Source: Chaunax sp. Z400
Lineage: Eukaryota > Chordata > Actinopteri > Lophiiformes > Chaunacidae
Direction of reading: 5' to 3'
DNA length: 64,000 bases
Assembly: GCA_037577475.1 (NCBI GenBank)
Contig: CM075189.1
Location: 30,787,839 to 30,851,838 of the forward strand
Under the pieces are notes generated by a model. It was not told the origin of the DNA and ran no database searches. It worked only from the letters and a program-made list of their open reading frames with translations. Position numbers and translations under genes: made by a program. The first letter of the stretch is position 1; the number at the start of each line of letters is the position of its first letter. Shown here in pieces: positions 50,063 to 61,903 of the stretch.

Positions 50063-50261
50063 TGATACCTTTCTAAATACTTGTCTAGACTTTTCTTCGA
50101 TTTCTTCAGTAACTGGCAATAATAAAAATTAAAGAGAATCTGCCACAATAACCCAAATCTGAAATGGTTGTCAAACAAAAACACAGTATTACAAGCATAT
50201 TGTTTGATATCTATAAAAAATGGAAACTGCTTTTAAACTTTCACAATGCAGCCTTTCAAGT

Positions 50262-53200
50262 CTAAAGCTTGGAAACTTCAGAGTGAATGATGTCTTCCAA
50301 ACTGTCCATCTGAAAGAAAAATAAAGAGCGACAGTTTAATCTGTGTTCAGTGTACTAAATGTTTACCCCATACTGACTATAGTTATTTGTTTTCTTGTAG
50401 TCCTCACTCATAAAAATTCTGAAAGTTGGCAGAAATTCAGAATAGAATAAAAAAGAATAAAAAAATGTACTAATACATTCATTAGTATAGGCAAGGCTTA
50501 TGTACAGTATTTAAAGTAATACGCTACATGTATAATATCATAAGCCACCTCGGTGTACCTGTTTGTCTTCTCCCACACTGAGATTCTTGAGCTGGTAGAC
50601 AATCACTTGCCCATCACTGTCTCCTACCAAGACACAGTCTGTCCCTCTTGCAAACAGCAAGGAGGTCATCTTCACACCAGGTGCAGCAGGGTGCACAATA
50701 ATTGGGGCCGCGCTGTAAGGAAGCATGTGTATTTAGAAGACAAAGGATTCTCTCTGCATGGCTCACATTTCAAATCAGAGATGGCGCTCGGGACATACAG
50801 GCGTTAATCTGACTCACATGCTTGAATTCAGGTCCCAGATCTCCATCTGTTGTTCATTAATGGCTCCAAATATCGTGGACCAGTTTGGGGACCACCTGAC
50901 GGCATGCACAGCCATCTGGGTCGATGTGAAGCTCAACACAGGGGTAAAGCAGTCCTGCTTCCACAGCTGGATTGTCCAGTCAGAGGAGCAGCTCAGGAAC
51001 ACATCAGAGCTGAACGGAGACCATTCAATGTGGTTCACAGAGCACTGAGAAAGAGCAAGATGTGTTTTAGAGAGAATACAAAAAACAAACTTTTGTGTTT
51101 AACATTTTTAATACATCCATTTGTAGTAAATGGGTAGAAGCATTACTGAAGGAATTCTGTAGTTTGTTGTTATTGCATGTTTTGTTCATCGCTCTACTGG
51201 TCACTTTTATGTGAATGCAGTATTTCTGCCTATAGGAACATTTCCACACAGAGTTTGGTGTGGAGGTGAATCTGTTAAAATACTGGTGTGGTTCAGTCTG
51301 CAGGTCAGTTTGACATCAGAGCATCATCACGACACTCAAAAGCCCAGGTTAAGCCCAAATACCACTATTCTTCTACTCCTGCTTTGAAAAAAAGAGGCCT
51401 CTATTGTATTGTTATTCACAGTATGCTGCAAACCACTCTTAATATAGAGCGCTATTGGAATACACTGTCATCTATCATGTGTGCATTTTACACATTTCCA
51501 ATCATCAAAAGTCCATCCACATTATCCAGAAAAACTTACAGTGTGTTTCTGGTAAGTGTGGAGAAAATGCTGACTGAAGGAGAGGGAGCACTTGTGGATG
51601 AGGCCCTCCCGTGTGCCGGCCAGATAGATACCTGAATTCTGCAGGATAAGAGCAATCCACAAGGAATATGTGACGCATTTTAAAGTCAGGGGAACACACA
51701 ACCTGAGAAGATCATCTTAAAATCCTAAATCCTGGTCATGTTGACAAACTGCGTGGATGAAAGAACAGTTTTAGGGCCAGTTGATACAATTGTTCCACAT
51801 AAATAAGCTTTTCCAACTTACTGTTGGATGGAAGTCAACACAAAGACCCGGAGTCACTGCAGACAGAGCACCTGTTGTCTCCTCATTGTTTCCTGTAGCT
51901 GTCTCCCTCTTATGCTGACCCCCCTTTAGATCAATCAGGTCTAATAATACGATTTCAGGAAAGATACAGATATTAGGGTTTGAACATTAGAGCTCTGCTG
52001 CACAGTGTTAATCTGTAAATAATGTACATGTATTAAGTGTTAAAGCTAGATTTAGTCTTTCTAAGCGCCTTTAAAGATACAAAGTGGTAAAAAATAATTA
52101 GCCGACATTATTTATTTGAAATTAATTGGACAGGCTGTGATATAGTTTGGTGACAGAATTCATTCTGAGCTTTGCTGTTTTCCTGTCTTTTAAACTCAAA
52201 GCTCAGCTGAGAGTGTTTTGCTGCTAAATTATTTCATAGAAAATTTGAAATGGTTTTGTGACTAAACTTTTTTTGCAACGGCAATGTAAACAGGTAATAA
52301 TGTACTTCTGAATCTACGACATTTATTCTTAAAGAGGTTTTATGATCACACGTAATCTGTTGACACCACAGCCAGATTACAGCACCTATGCACTGAAGAC
52401 CGTCGATGCTGGGGAGCCACTTGTACATCCTGCTATCCGCACACACAGAAATTAAAACTTCAACACATTCCCTTTCATCCCCTGGTAATGAAATCTCTTG
52501 TGCGGTCCAGTTGACGTGCCACACTGGATGTCGATGCTTATCCAGACATTCACTACAAAAAAAAAAAAAAGAAGAAAAAGAGTTTTTATTTCGTAAAAAC
52601 TCTTTTGTGATCTGACAGTTTATTTCCAAGCTCCACCATCCACACATAAAGACAATCCTCACCTGCTGTTGGTGATACACGCCTCGTTGTTCTGACTCTC
52701 CACATTGTAGATGGCCACTGTGCCATCGTACATCCCCACAGCCAGCAGGTTGTCGACTGAGAAATCAAGAGATGTCACACAACTATGACAGTGGAAGACA
52801 TGCCTTGGCCACTGCAGAGGAGACACATTTAGAACCATTGTCACTCCCAGGAGAACTAAATTGATAAATTGGCTACATTTGTATGGCAAATTTCCCTCAC
52901 ATTCACCCACACACACGCACACACATGCACAAAGATGTCAGTGAGCTACCATGAAAAAACACTGGCATAAATATACCATTGGGTTTTTGAGGGACCAGCA
53001 GCAGATCAGACCTGGTTTCTGGTTTCTGCTGAGGTCACCATATCCGACTGCCACTATATCCTCCAAGAGAGTACAGAGCACACAGAGGATAATGTTATGT
53101 GTGACATTTGACCTGTCCAGCAAAAGAAGCATTCATTCAACTCTTTAATCACAGGTAACAGTGGAACCATAAAAAATAAATGTTTATCCATGATGTGTTT

Positions 53201-56200
53201 CAGTGGCATCAAGGGCAACTCCTGCTATTTTGATTATCATTAAATTGCCAATAATTCTACGATAAAGTACTTCACATAGTCTTGGTACGGTTGTTAAATT
53301 ATGGTTAAGTGCAAATTACAGATAAGCAAAGCATGAAATATTAAGGATTCCCCGCCACAGGTGCATTTCATTGAAGATGTTAGAAAGAAGTTATTAAGGA
53401 TGTCCTGTTAATTACAATTCTTATTAGTTGCACATCTGAGGAAAGGTTCCAATTTTCAAAATTGTATTAAATATCTTTTATGCGGGCAATTAAATGGGAA
53501 CCAGTTTCTACACTGAACAAAACAAACAAACAAAGTAACCATGGTATGCAGACTTTGTTCTGCTCTTGTACAACAGAATTTGGTTCAGGTGTTCTGATCC
53601 TTGTTTTTTTGGCCTGTGTTACCGGGTTCTCCTTGTTCAAGGCCATGCTGGTTATGATGGATTTGCTGGTAAACTCGCAACTGAAAGCCCAGAGACGTTC
53701 CAGAGTTGCAGATGAAGAGCTCTCCTCACTCTCCTTGTTCACCTCCTCTGTCCAGGGCTTCATCATGCTGTCAGGCTCTTACAAAGTCAACATTATACAC
53801 TGTCAGTATTCATTCAAATACGCTTACATTTAATAACTGACCAAATTTTCATTTGTAGCCAAAGCAGTAGGCCAAAGATCCTGAGTTAAAGTTCATGGGC
53901 TGCTGCACCTGCTCTAACAATGTGAGAAGGCAGTGATAGCCTGAGTTTACCTTGTAGTATGGGTAGCTGTCTATTCTGCACGATGCACCTCTCCATTACT
54001 ATTAAGCTTTTTTGGAATGACTCTGGCAACATGCTCAGCTGTGGCTCGGGCTCAGTGTGCAAAGGGTTCCTGCACATTTCCATTTCTAACAATGAGCTTA
54101 TGGTACAGCCTGAAGAAATCAAATATGAGAAAATGTGACATGCCTGATATTTAAAAATAAAAACTAGCCTGAATAAACAGCACAAATTGTCAAATGTGTC
54201 AGAATATATTTGGCTATTTGTAGAATTCTATGAATGGCGTGAGAGCAGACATGATTGTTAACTCTTACACGTGTCCCAGACCAGTAACAAACACCTGTGG
54301 GGTCAAAGAACCGATCATTAACAGAGTAAATGTTCTCCCAGGTGCTGCTACCTGTGTCAGCTGTGCTGCTGCTGCTCTTCTCTTCTCTCTTTGTCTGACC
54401 TTTGCTGCTGTTCACATTACTCTTGGGATGGTCAGCTTTTTGACTTTCAAGGGTTTCATTTTCGTCACAAAAAGAGTCAGCAGCTGTGCCTGTGTCACAT
54501 GAGAGAATTTCAATTTAAACTAAACAACTTTGAAAAACTGAACACAAGTAATTACATTGCTAACACTAATGGAGTGTGATGCAACTTTGTGTGGTTGGAA
54601 AGTCAACTCAAGCAATTCTAGATTGATCACGATTATTACATCAATTCTGAGGAGTTTCTTTTCTCTAAAACATAACCATGTGACATCAGCTAGATGACAC
54701 TTCCAGCAAGCCGCTGTCTCCTAAACAACTGAACACAATGTGGACTTGTTGTTTTGAAATGTAAAAAGCAAAAGAAAAAAAGAAGAGGTGACTGTGTGCG
54801 AGGAACGTTCTCTCCGGAGCATGTACACATGTTCAGGCTTGTGCTTAAACTTCAGACAGAGTTAGCACGAACGCTTAGAGTCTACAGTGAACATTTCAGT
54901 TTAAAAAGTTCAGTTCAGTTTTTTTATATTTTAAAACAAGTCCCCATCTTCTTTAGTAGTCTAGGAGAATGAAACACTGCTTTACTGTGAGGCTGCAGCA
55001 AACCTTAAATTGGCGTGGGGGTGAGATCATGAGTGAATTTTCATTTGTGGGTGAACCTCTCCTTTAAGTTTGGACTTTGAAACTACTGTCGCTGGTTCGT
55101 TTTGAACTAGTGCCTTACTTACATTCATTAGTGTAGTAGTGCCTAATTTACATGTTTAATTATTGATGCAATTTCACTGTCAGACAAAAGATGTGAAAGC
55201 TTAAAGTTTGAATAAAGTAAAACAACAAACTGACCACTGTTCCTATTGATGTTTTTGAGTAAGTCTACTAAATAGTAAATGGATTGTTCTTATATAACAC
55301 CTTTCTAGTCTGACCGAGGGCAACATGGTGGCGCAGTGGTTTTGGCTCACAGCAAGAAGGTCCTGGGTTCAAATCCACCTGAGGACCTGGGACTTTAGAG
55401 GTGGATTGGTGACTCTTAATTGACCGTAGGCGTGAATGTGAGTGTGAATGGTTGTTTGTCTTTCTATGTGGCCCTGTGATGAACTGGTGACTTGTCCAGG
55501 GTGAACCCTGCTACCTGCCCAAAGTCAGCTGGGATAGGCTCCAGTCCCCTGAGACCCTACACAGGATAAGCGGTCACAGAAAATGAATGAATCAATAGTC
55601 TGACCGACCACACCAAACCCTTTACGACACAAGCCAGCATTCTCCCACACACATTCATACAGAGGTGGCAGAGGCTACCATGCAAGGCGCCTCCTTCATC
55701 AGGAGTGATAACTGTTCACACAAATAGGGGTTCAGTATGTATTACTTTGGCATGTAGACTGCAGGCCCAGGGATCAAACCCCTGGCCTTCTGACAAATGG
55801 ACGCTCTACGTCCTGAGCCACAGTCGCCCTCTACTACTTAGGAAATAGACATTACCAAATACAGTATGCAAAATGGATACTTAAGCCTAACCTTCATCCA
55901 CAACGACAATCTTGTCACTTTGGATCTCTTTGTTTTTGGGGGCTCCACCGAATGTCTGCATCGAACGTCCCACATACTTGTTGCTGTCTCTGTTCTTGCA
56001 AATCTCAGCATAGCGAATGTTTCCCTCTCTGTAAGAACAAGGTGAAAATGTCAACATCTTGTTGCAGCTGAAGAAACTACATACATGTTGCCACCATTGG
56101 AGCATTTCAGACCTTGCTTATCTTAAAGAAAACCAACAACCAGAGGATTTGACTCACTCTATAGTTTCTGCATCAGTAGCATCCACTGACATAAAGATGT

Positions 56201-56603
56201 TTGGTATGTCCAGCAGTGAAATGGTATCTGTCTCACAGAAGTAGATGTCTACTACCTCATCCAACATCTCTTCTGAAACATGTCTCACTTTGTCTCTTTT
56301 TGTCCGTACCTCTGGCAGTGAAAAAGACATAAAATAAAATATAAATAATAGTTATACATGTGTAACATGCAAGAAAAAAACAATGTACTGCAGAAAATGT
56401 CATTTCATCACAACAAGATGCTATAGATTCAATTGTGTACTGCAGCATATGGCAATATGTTATTACATACAACAATGTAACACTGTATGCTCAATAAATG
56501 ATCATACTACACATAGTAAAGACTTTTAAATATTGGAGAACATGATTATAATCAAGAGCATGATGACAATATATATTATATATGCATACATTAATAAAAT
56601 ATA

Positions 56604-56660
<57 letters not shown>

Positions 56661-59187
56661 TGTTACCACATGGAGCAAGGGAATTTATTGGTACATCCAG
56701 CTTAGGAGCGCTATCCTCAGTCTCATCAGTCAGCCACAGTTTGGTAGATAGGCTGCACGAAGTTGTGCTGCAAAACAATGTCATTACTGTGTCAGAGTAC
56801 ATTTTTGTGGTCAGAATGCATGTTCTTTTTATTGATCTAACTAAATAAAGTCAATCATAAGTTTATGGTGAAATTATTGCTGATTGAGTTGTTTTCTTTG
56901 TCCCTTTTCAGTTTGATTTGAATAAGACTACCATCTAGTATTGTAAATATTGGCTATGGTGAGAAGTTTCACTGGATTGGGTTTTAGTTTAATTTGAGAA
57001 CCAAGTTCATCCAATGAAAAGAAATTTTATGGAGACCTATGGCAACTGGCAATTCTAGTTGAATATGCCTGGTGTGTATGAATCTTACCTGATTTCATCC
57101 AGAGAGAAGCTGCTTGGTTTGGACTGCAAAACTCCTGGTTCTACATGATACAGGTCCACAGGAGTGACGTCTTCCCCATTACTGTCCAACAGCTGCAAAG
57201 ATGAAAACCAAAGGCAGAATCAGTTAAGCATTTACTTAATAATTGCTACTCATCAAGTGTGTTTTGGACAACTATACAGAATTTTATTTTCAATGAAACT
57301 GGAAATTCTGTTACAACCGTAGAGAAAGAGATTGCAAGTAAATCTGTGTTTTTTTTCTCAAACTCTTAATGGGTCGATTTCACAAACACAGTGAACAAAT
57401 ACACCATCTTTCCATACAACAAATGCATGTGTATATCACTGTATTCTAACATATGTGCTAAGCCCCCTGCCTTATTGTAACATTTACGTTATTTCATTTC
57501 TGTTTAACAAGATAATAATCTTTACTTTGTTATTGCTATCAGAGAATGCTTCTATGGTTGATAACATCATGAAACAAACTAGAAAAAAGACGACCACCAA
57601 CTGCAATAACACTTCTGTGACAGGAAATGAGTTTAAAAAAGTTTAAGAATACATTTAGGGTGTGACGTTAAGAAACTAAGTAGCCTAAAGTTGTACCTCA
57701 TCAGCTTCATTGATTTTTGTAATTATATACTTATTCCAAAATTTAGCAAGCAACATGTCTCAAAAGAGTTGGGACAGGGGCAACAACAGACTGGGAAAGA
57801 TGTGAAATGCTTAAAAACACCTGATTGGACCATTCCACAGGTAAAGACGTTCATTGGTAACAGGTGATAGTATCATGATTTAATATGACAGGGGCATCCT
57901 CGAAAGGCAGCAATGTTTCTCAACATGTAATAGAAAGGAATCTGAGAATTTCAGCACAAGCCATATATCAACAACATGCAGAAACGCTGCCAACTTCACA
58001 AAGTGGAATAGAGTCCTTTGGTCTGACGAGTCTAAATTTTAAATAGTCTTTGGAAGTAATGGATGTCATGTCCTCTAGGTTAAAGAAGAAAGGGAACATC
58101 CAGGCTGTTACCATCACACAGTTCAAAAGCCAGCATCTGTGATGGTACAGGGGTGTGGCATGAGTAACTGTGATGGCAACATTAATGCTGACAGGTACAT
58201 ACAGGCTTTAGAACAACATATGCTGCCATCCAGACGACGTCTGTTTCAAGTATGTCACCGATTAGACCAGCAAGACCATGAGAAACCACATTATGCCGCC
58301 TTACAACAGTGTGGCGTCAGAGTAGAAGAGTCAGGGTATTAGAGCGGCCTGTCTGCAGTCCAAACCTGTCCCCCATTGAAAATGTGTGGTGCATTATGAA
58401 GGCCCAAATATGACATTGGAGACCTGGGACTGTTAAGCAACTGAGGCCATATGTCAAGAAAGAAAGGGACAGAATTAAACTTTAAAACTACAACAATTAA
58501 AATCCTCTCTACCCAAACATTTACTCGGTGTTGTTGAAGGAAAGGGTGATGTAACAGGATGGTAAACATACAACAAGTAAACAACAAGCCTACTGAAACG
58601 TGTTGCAGGCATCAAATTCAGAATGAGTGTTTATTTATTAAAAAGCAATAAAGTTTATCAGTTTGAAATATCTTGTCTTTGTACTGTATCCCATTGCATT
58701 TAGGTTATAATCAGAAAAGAAATCCTAATATATCATCATAAGTTAAGCTACGTAGCAGCATATAAAGTAAAATTGGACCCCCGTTTACTAGGTGGAACAT
58801 TAGGGTGATGCTCACATGAGTGGATCAATAATAATAATGTAAATACTATTTTATTCTGAAATGGGTCACTTTTGCATGATAACTTATACTTTTGGTACTT
58901 TCAGGATTTTTAAATGCTAACACTAATGAACTTTAATTCAAGTCAAATTTTCATTGGAGGACTCATACTTGTAAAAGAGTATTTCTGTAATGTAGACTTG
59001 TTAGTTTTGAATACTTATTCCAACACTGCATTTAGCCTATGTAGATTAGTACCAGCGAAGCTCTTCTGGGAGCTTGATTGGCGCTCCCCTCCAAACCGCC
59101 ACAATTTTCTCCTGTTTGTGAACCGGTGAAGCTCCCTGTTTGTCTCGAGCTTCCATCGACTTGATGAACTTCTACCGAATCATTCAT
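50262..59187 (-). CDS. dnai4: Axonemal dynein intermediate chain 4 (WDR78)
   Basis: A WD40 intermediate chain needed to place the I1/f inner-arm dynein in motile cilia. Minus-strand coding exons in order: 59187-59053, 57192-57089, 56767-56667, 56311-56158, 56028-55892, 54489-54271, 54109-53951, 53777-53623, 53060-52977, 52811-52663, 52552-52386, 51940-51822, 51638-51540, 51044-50818, 50712-50559 and 50309-50262. They give 736 aa (human about 848). The N-terminal half is variable apart from MQTFGGAPKNKEIQSDKI. WD repeats run from about residue 390: GLICCWSLKNPMWPRHVF, NLLAVGMYDGTVAIYNVE, HPVWHVNW, IYLAGTREGLIHKCS, DVFLSCSSDWTIQLWKQD and CVLVGDSDGQVIVYQL. These match DNAI4 rather than DNAI1, 2 or 3. 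A small exon between the first two could be missed. The donor at 52,385 (GTGCTG) is weak. Confidence 0.93.
52576..52606. other. 13-bp hairpin beside a dnai4 splice acceptor
   Basis: AAAAGAGTTTTTA (52576-52588), a 5-base loop and its exact reverse complement (52594-52606) lie 24-54 bases upstream of the exon-11 acceptor in the dnai4 sense. The pyrimidine tract next to the acceptor is a long T run on the minus strand, broken by a few C. Confidence 0.75.
54930..55070 (+). repeat. Dispersed repeat end shared with cfap100 intron 8
   Basis: 'ttaaaacaagtcccc...gaggctgcagcaaacc...gggggtgag...tgaattttcatttgtgggtgaac' is the same family as 16,884-17,040. The right end GAATTTTCATTTGTGGGTGA is the inverse of the GTTCACCC terminus at 15,955. 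Confidence 0.55.
55270..55830 (-). repeat. tRNA-headed repeat interrupted by a SINE-like insertion
   Basis: Outer element: starts 'taaatggattgttcttatataacacctttctag' and ends 'gacgctctacgtcctgagccacagtcgccc'. It is the reverse orientation of the 1.07-kb family, with a B-box-like GGTTTGATCC on the minus strand. It is split by the inner element at 55,318-55,595. It lies in dnai4 intron 5. Confidence 0.7.
55318..55595 (+). mobile_element. SINE-like element with perfect 12-bp target duplication
   Basis: The head carries GGTTCAAATCC (B box) and the tail 'caaagtcagctgggataggctcc...aggataagcggtcacagaaaatgaatgaa'. The flanks TAGTCTGACCGA at 55,306-55,317 and 55,596-55,607 are identical. Removing the element rejoins the outer repeat without a gap, so this is a true insertion into it. 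Confidence 0.85.
56610..56657. repeat. (AT)n microsatellite against the dnai4 exon-3 donor
   Basis: About 24 AT units end nine bases from exon 3 of dnai4 (exon edge 56,667; donor GTAACA on the minus strand), so the repeat lies at the very start of intron 3. Confidence 0.95.
57745..58715 (+). mobile_element. Decayed Tc1/mariner-like transposon in dnai4 intron 1
   Basis: The left end 'catgtctcaaaagagttggg' and the right end 'tgttgcaggcatcaaattcagaatgagtg...caataaagtttatcagtttgaa' are those of a common fish Tc1-like family. Plus-strand remnants of transposase read KPASVMVQGCG, INADRYIQALEQHMLPS and SPNLSPIENVWCIMK. At about 0.97 kb it lacks a good part of the usual 1.6 kb and has frame breaks, so it is inactive. 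Confidence 0.85.
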
Positions 59188-59324
59188 TGCTCTAGAGGAC
59201 AGAAAGAAGCAAGGGAAAAGACATGTCAACTTAACAGTTAGGCGAGCCACCACTTGGTTTAAGTAAGCTAACTAACAATACGCTAAAGGTGTTAGCTCAG
59301 GGTAATTGTGTTGAAAATAAGTGA

Positions 59325-59540
59325 ACTTACAGTTAGTCTTTTTTCCACATAGGTACACTCTTTTCTGTTCTGTATGTTCTACCTAGAAGGAAGAAAATAC
59401 CTTTGTGTATTTTATTAACGTTAGCCAGCTAACTCTCAAGTATATTTCGCTAATATAACCTCACCTAATCTGTTTAAAATGGCGGGGAATCTCTTCACGG
59501 CTCCAAAGGTGTGACTGCTCCGGGTTCCCTTGGCAAAGTG
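59325..59540 (-). promoter_or_regulatory. dnai4: Likely dnai4 promoter and non-coding first exon
   Basis: In the minus direction, donors TTAG|GTGAGG (exon end at 59,465) and AACT|GTAAGT (59,331) could each join the acceptor TCCTCTAG before the ATG at 59,187. A YY1-type CCGCCATTTT (59,475-59,484) sits just inside the first option. GTTCCCTTGGCAAA (59,524-59,537) is an X-box-like site with one mismatch per half. A CRE-like TGACGTCG is at about 59,569. Confidence 0.4.
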
Positions 59541-59833
59541 AGCCCCAGTCAGTTGTAGGAGATATCTTGACGTCGAAGTTGGATTCACATATGTTAGTTT
59601 GTCCTCTTCTCATGTGACCAGAGCAGACAAAAATAACACTATTTTCATTTTTCACTATTGTTTTTGCACAGATGTCAATATTGCACCCCTGATTAAATAA
59701 CATTAGACTATAAATATCGCATACTAAAGTATTTCATATTGGAGCTGATAGAAGGTTTTTACATGAAGCTAGGTGGCAGTAAATGAGTAGATACTTCAGG
59801 TATTATTATGGTCTAATTCACTACTGCTACTAC

Positions 59834-59869
<36 letters not shown>

Positions 59870-60739
59870 TATAATTATAATTATAATGATAATATAATCT
59901 ATTGGACCACATAATTAAACCCATCATTTCATTCATAACTGTGTAATTTATTTAGTTCATTATATGTTAGGTCCCAAGCACTAAGTGTGCAAGGACCCTA
60001 TTGTTCTGCAAGGAATGATTATTATTTAAGTTTACTTTCTGTAAACTAGATTTCCTTTTTGACAGATAGGGGTTAATGAAGTCAATATGGTCGCACTGTT
60101 TGGTCACTGTTACAGGAACTCTGGTTAAGCAGCTAGTGAAGGTAAGCCTGACAGTTTAGGCTGCTCCGGATCAGGTTAGTTTGCCAGCATAAGTTGCCAT
60201 AGTAAATGAGTGTGACTGTTTTCTATGTTGAACATACTTTATGGAACTGAAGCAACTGAAAATGAGCCTGACTAACCCGTCTCTTATTTGATAAACTAGC
60301 CCAAGACCAGGCTTCAGATTGTAACCCATTAGATATTAAATTATAAATTCATTCTAACAATATAGCAGCATCAAGGACATAAACACATTTTGCATTACCA
60401 GCATGACAAAATGAAAACCAAATTTTTATCGCCATTGAAGTAATCAACAAGTTTTCAAAAGTGTGAACTTATGGCTATTAAGGAGTCCTCTAAATCTTAG
60501 CATTCAAATAAAACATTTACTTTTATATTTTGGAATATTAATTACTAAGGCTCAACAGAGGAGAATCTCAGTAAATTTAATCTTATTATACAAAAAAACT
60601 TAAAGTAAATGAAACCAATTACTCTTAATACATCTCTTGTTGACAGGTAGAGTATTATCTCATTATATATATACAGCTTTGTCTCTACATCTTGACAACA
60701 AACTACTAAAAGACATTGACAGAATGACCCTCAGTTTCA

Positions 60740-61270
60740 TAAGATAAAATAGAACGCATCATTTGAAGAAATAGTTGCTCATGAATACTTATGAGCAGTT
60801 AACAGTGGACTTAACTTTTCGGATTATTGGACTTTAAATAAAACATTTAAGATTAATTGGCTGAAAGAAAATTCAGAAACCCTACCTCCACTGTGAGTCC
60901 TTTACCTAACCATATTTTATCAAAGCCAGGTGACTTTGTTATTTGCAGTTTTGATATTGATTAAATTCCAGTAAAATTTTCTGCTTTTCATTGCCAGGTT
61001 TTCTTGTCATGGTCTCTCATCTGCAAACAATATTTTCACCTCAATACTGTATTATATGGAATAACAAGGACATATAGTCATGAATCTCTTTCATGGAACA
61101 CGGCATTCACAATGATATTTTATTATTAGATCAGTTATTTAATAGGAATAGTCTTCTCTTTATTTATGAAGAATTTCTATTAGAGTATAAAAAATCCTGT
61201 AACACCTGGGGAGTATGCAAAAGTTTACAGTGCAGTACTCTCTGGTGTCTGCATGCTCTTTAAACTTCAA
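60740..61270 (+). mobile_element. L1-like ORF2 3' relic
   Basis: Frames broken by stops read GLNFSDYWTLNKTFKINWLK, then SPQYCIIWNNKDI, then GIHNDILLLDQLFNRNSLL and YEEFLLEYKK. This succession matches the region after the reverse transcriptase in fish LINE-1-like ORF2 proteins. At least one frame change and several stops show that it is long dead. Confidence 0.7.
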
Positions 61271-61455
61271 CCAAGAGTAATTGTATAATTACCTTTGGCA
61301 TCCCCAATATGTACTCCCATAAGTAAAATTTGCCGTATTCATTTAAACGTATTCATAAAATCTATCCAGCTAAAAATCTATTTTAAGAATAAATTCAACA
61401 TAGTCATTTGACGAATAAAATAAAATATAAAAAAGTACCATCATGACAACTTTCT

Positions 61456-61466
61456 ATTGGTCCACG
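61456..61466 (+). promoter_or_regulatory. Exact ERSE-II element upstream of syvn1
   Basis: ATTGGTCCACG is an exact match to the ER stress response element II consensus ATTGG-N-CCACG, bound by NF-Y with ATF6 or XBP1. It lies about 437 bp upstream of the first syvn1 splice donor (61,903), a plausible promoter position for an ERAD gene known to be induced by ER stress. Occupancy is inferred. Confidence 0.7.
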
Positions 61467-61759
61467 TTGTGTTTACCGTAAATCTCCTAAAACATGTGCA
61501 ATCTAATACATGCAATACAACAAATATATAATAAATGCAATCCATTAATTCGCTATTTTTCGCAAATATTACGTTTCTTTCTTTCTTTCTTTCTTTCTTA
61601 AATATTTAAAAACAAAGTCTCTTTTGTTGCTACTTTTCACACCAAGCATCTGACAGATAAGACGTATCATTAAAATGCTCTTGCGTTAAATTACCATAGC
61701 TGCCGGATGTGAGGTGGCTCCCAAAGAGCAAGCCAAAGATAAACACGTAGCCAGACGAA

Positions 61760-61903
61760 CAGGGGCGAGGATAAGAAATACTATAGAGTGGCTATTGTGA
61801 GACTATTGAAATGGAGTAGCTATTTAGATTATAGATAGTTTAGCAGGCAAGGAGACATTCGTCAGATTAACCAAGGACTTAGTCTTCCGCAGACATCTTT
61901 TCG
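61760..61903 (+). other. syvn1: Probable non-coding first exon of syvn1
   Basis: It ends at a strong donor TTTTCG|GTGAGT (61,903/61,904) and would splice to the acceptor CTGTCTGTAG at 63,112, leaving 11 bases before the ATG. The left edge is approximate; the upstream sequence has an ETS-like CCGGATGT at about 61,703. Confidence 0.5.

Larger units (their letters stand above)
59550..61700. other. Intergenic gap between divergent dnai4 and syvn1
   Basis: It contains an (AAT)n microsatellite (59,833-59,869), a short 'gtcccaagcactaagtgtgcaaggaccctattgttctgcaaggaa' repeat near 59,970-60,020 that I recognise as widespread in fish, the L1-like relic described separately, and a (TTTC)n tract at 61,574-61,599. 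No gene seen. Confidence 0.55.

Noticed and set aside
53467..53622. Extension of dnai4 exon 8 beyond the donor at 53,622
   Set aside because: The open frame continues (VTQAKKTRIR...), but splicing at GTAACA joins NKENP to DIVAVGYG, which matches the human protein.
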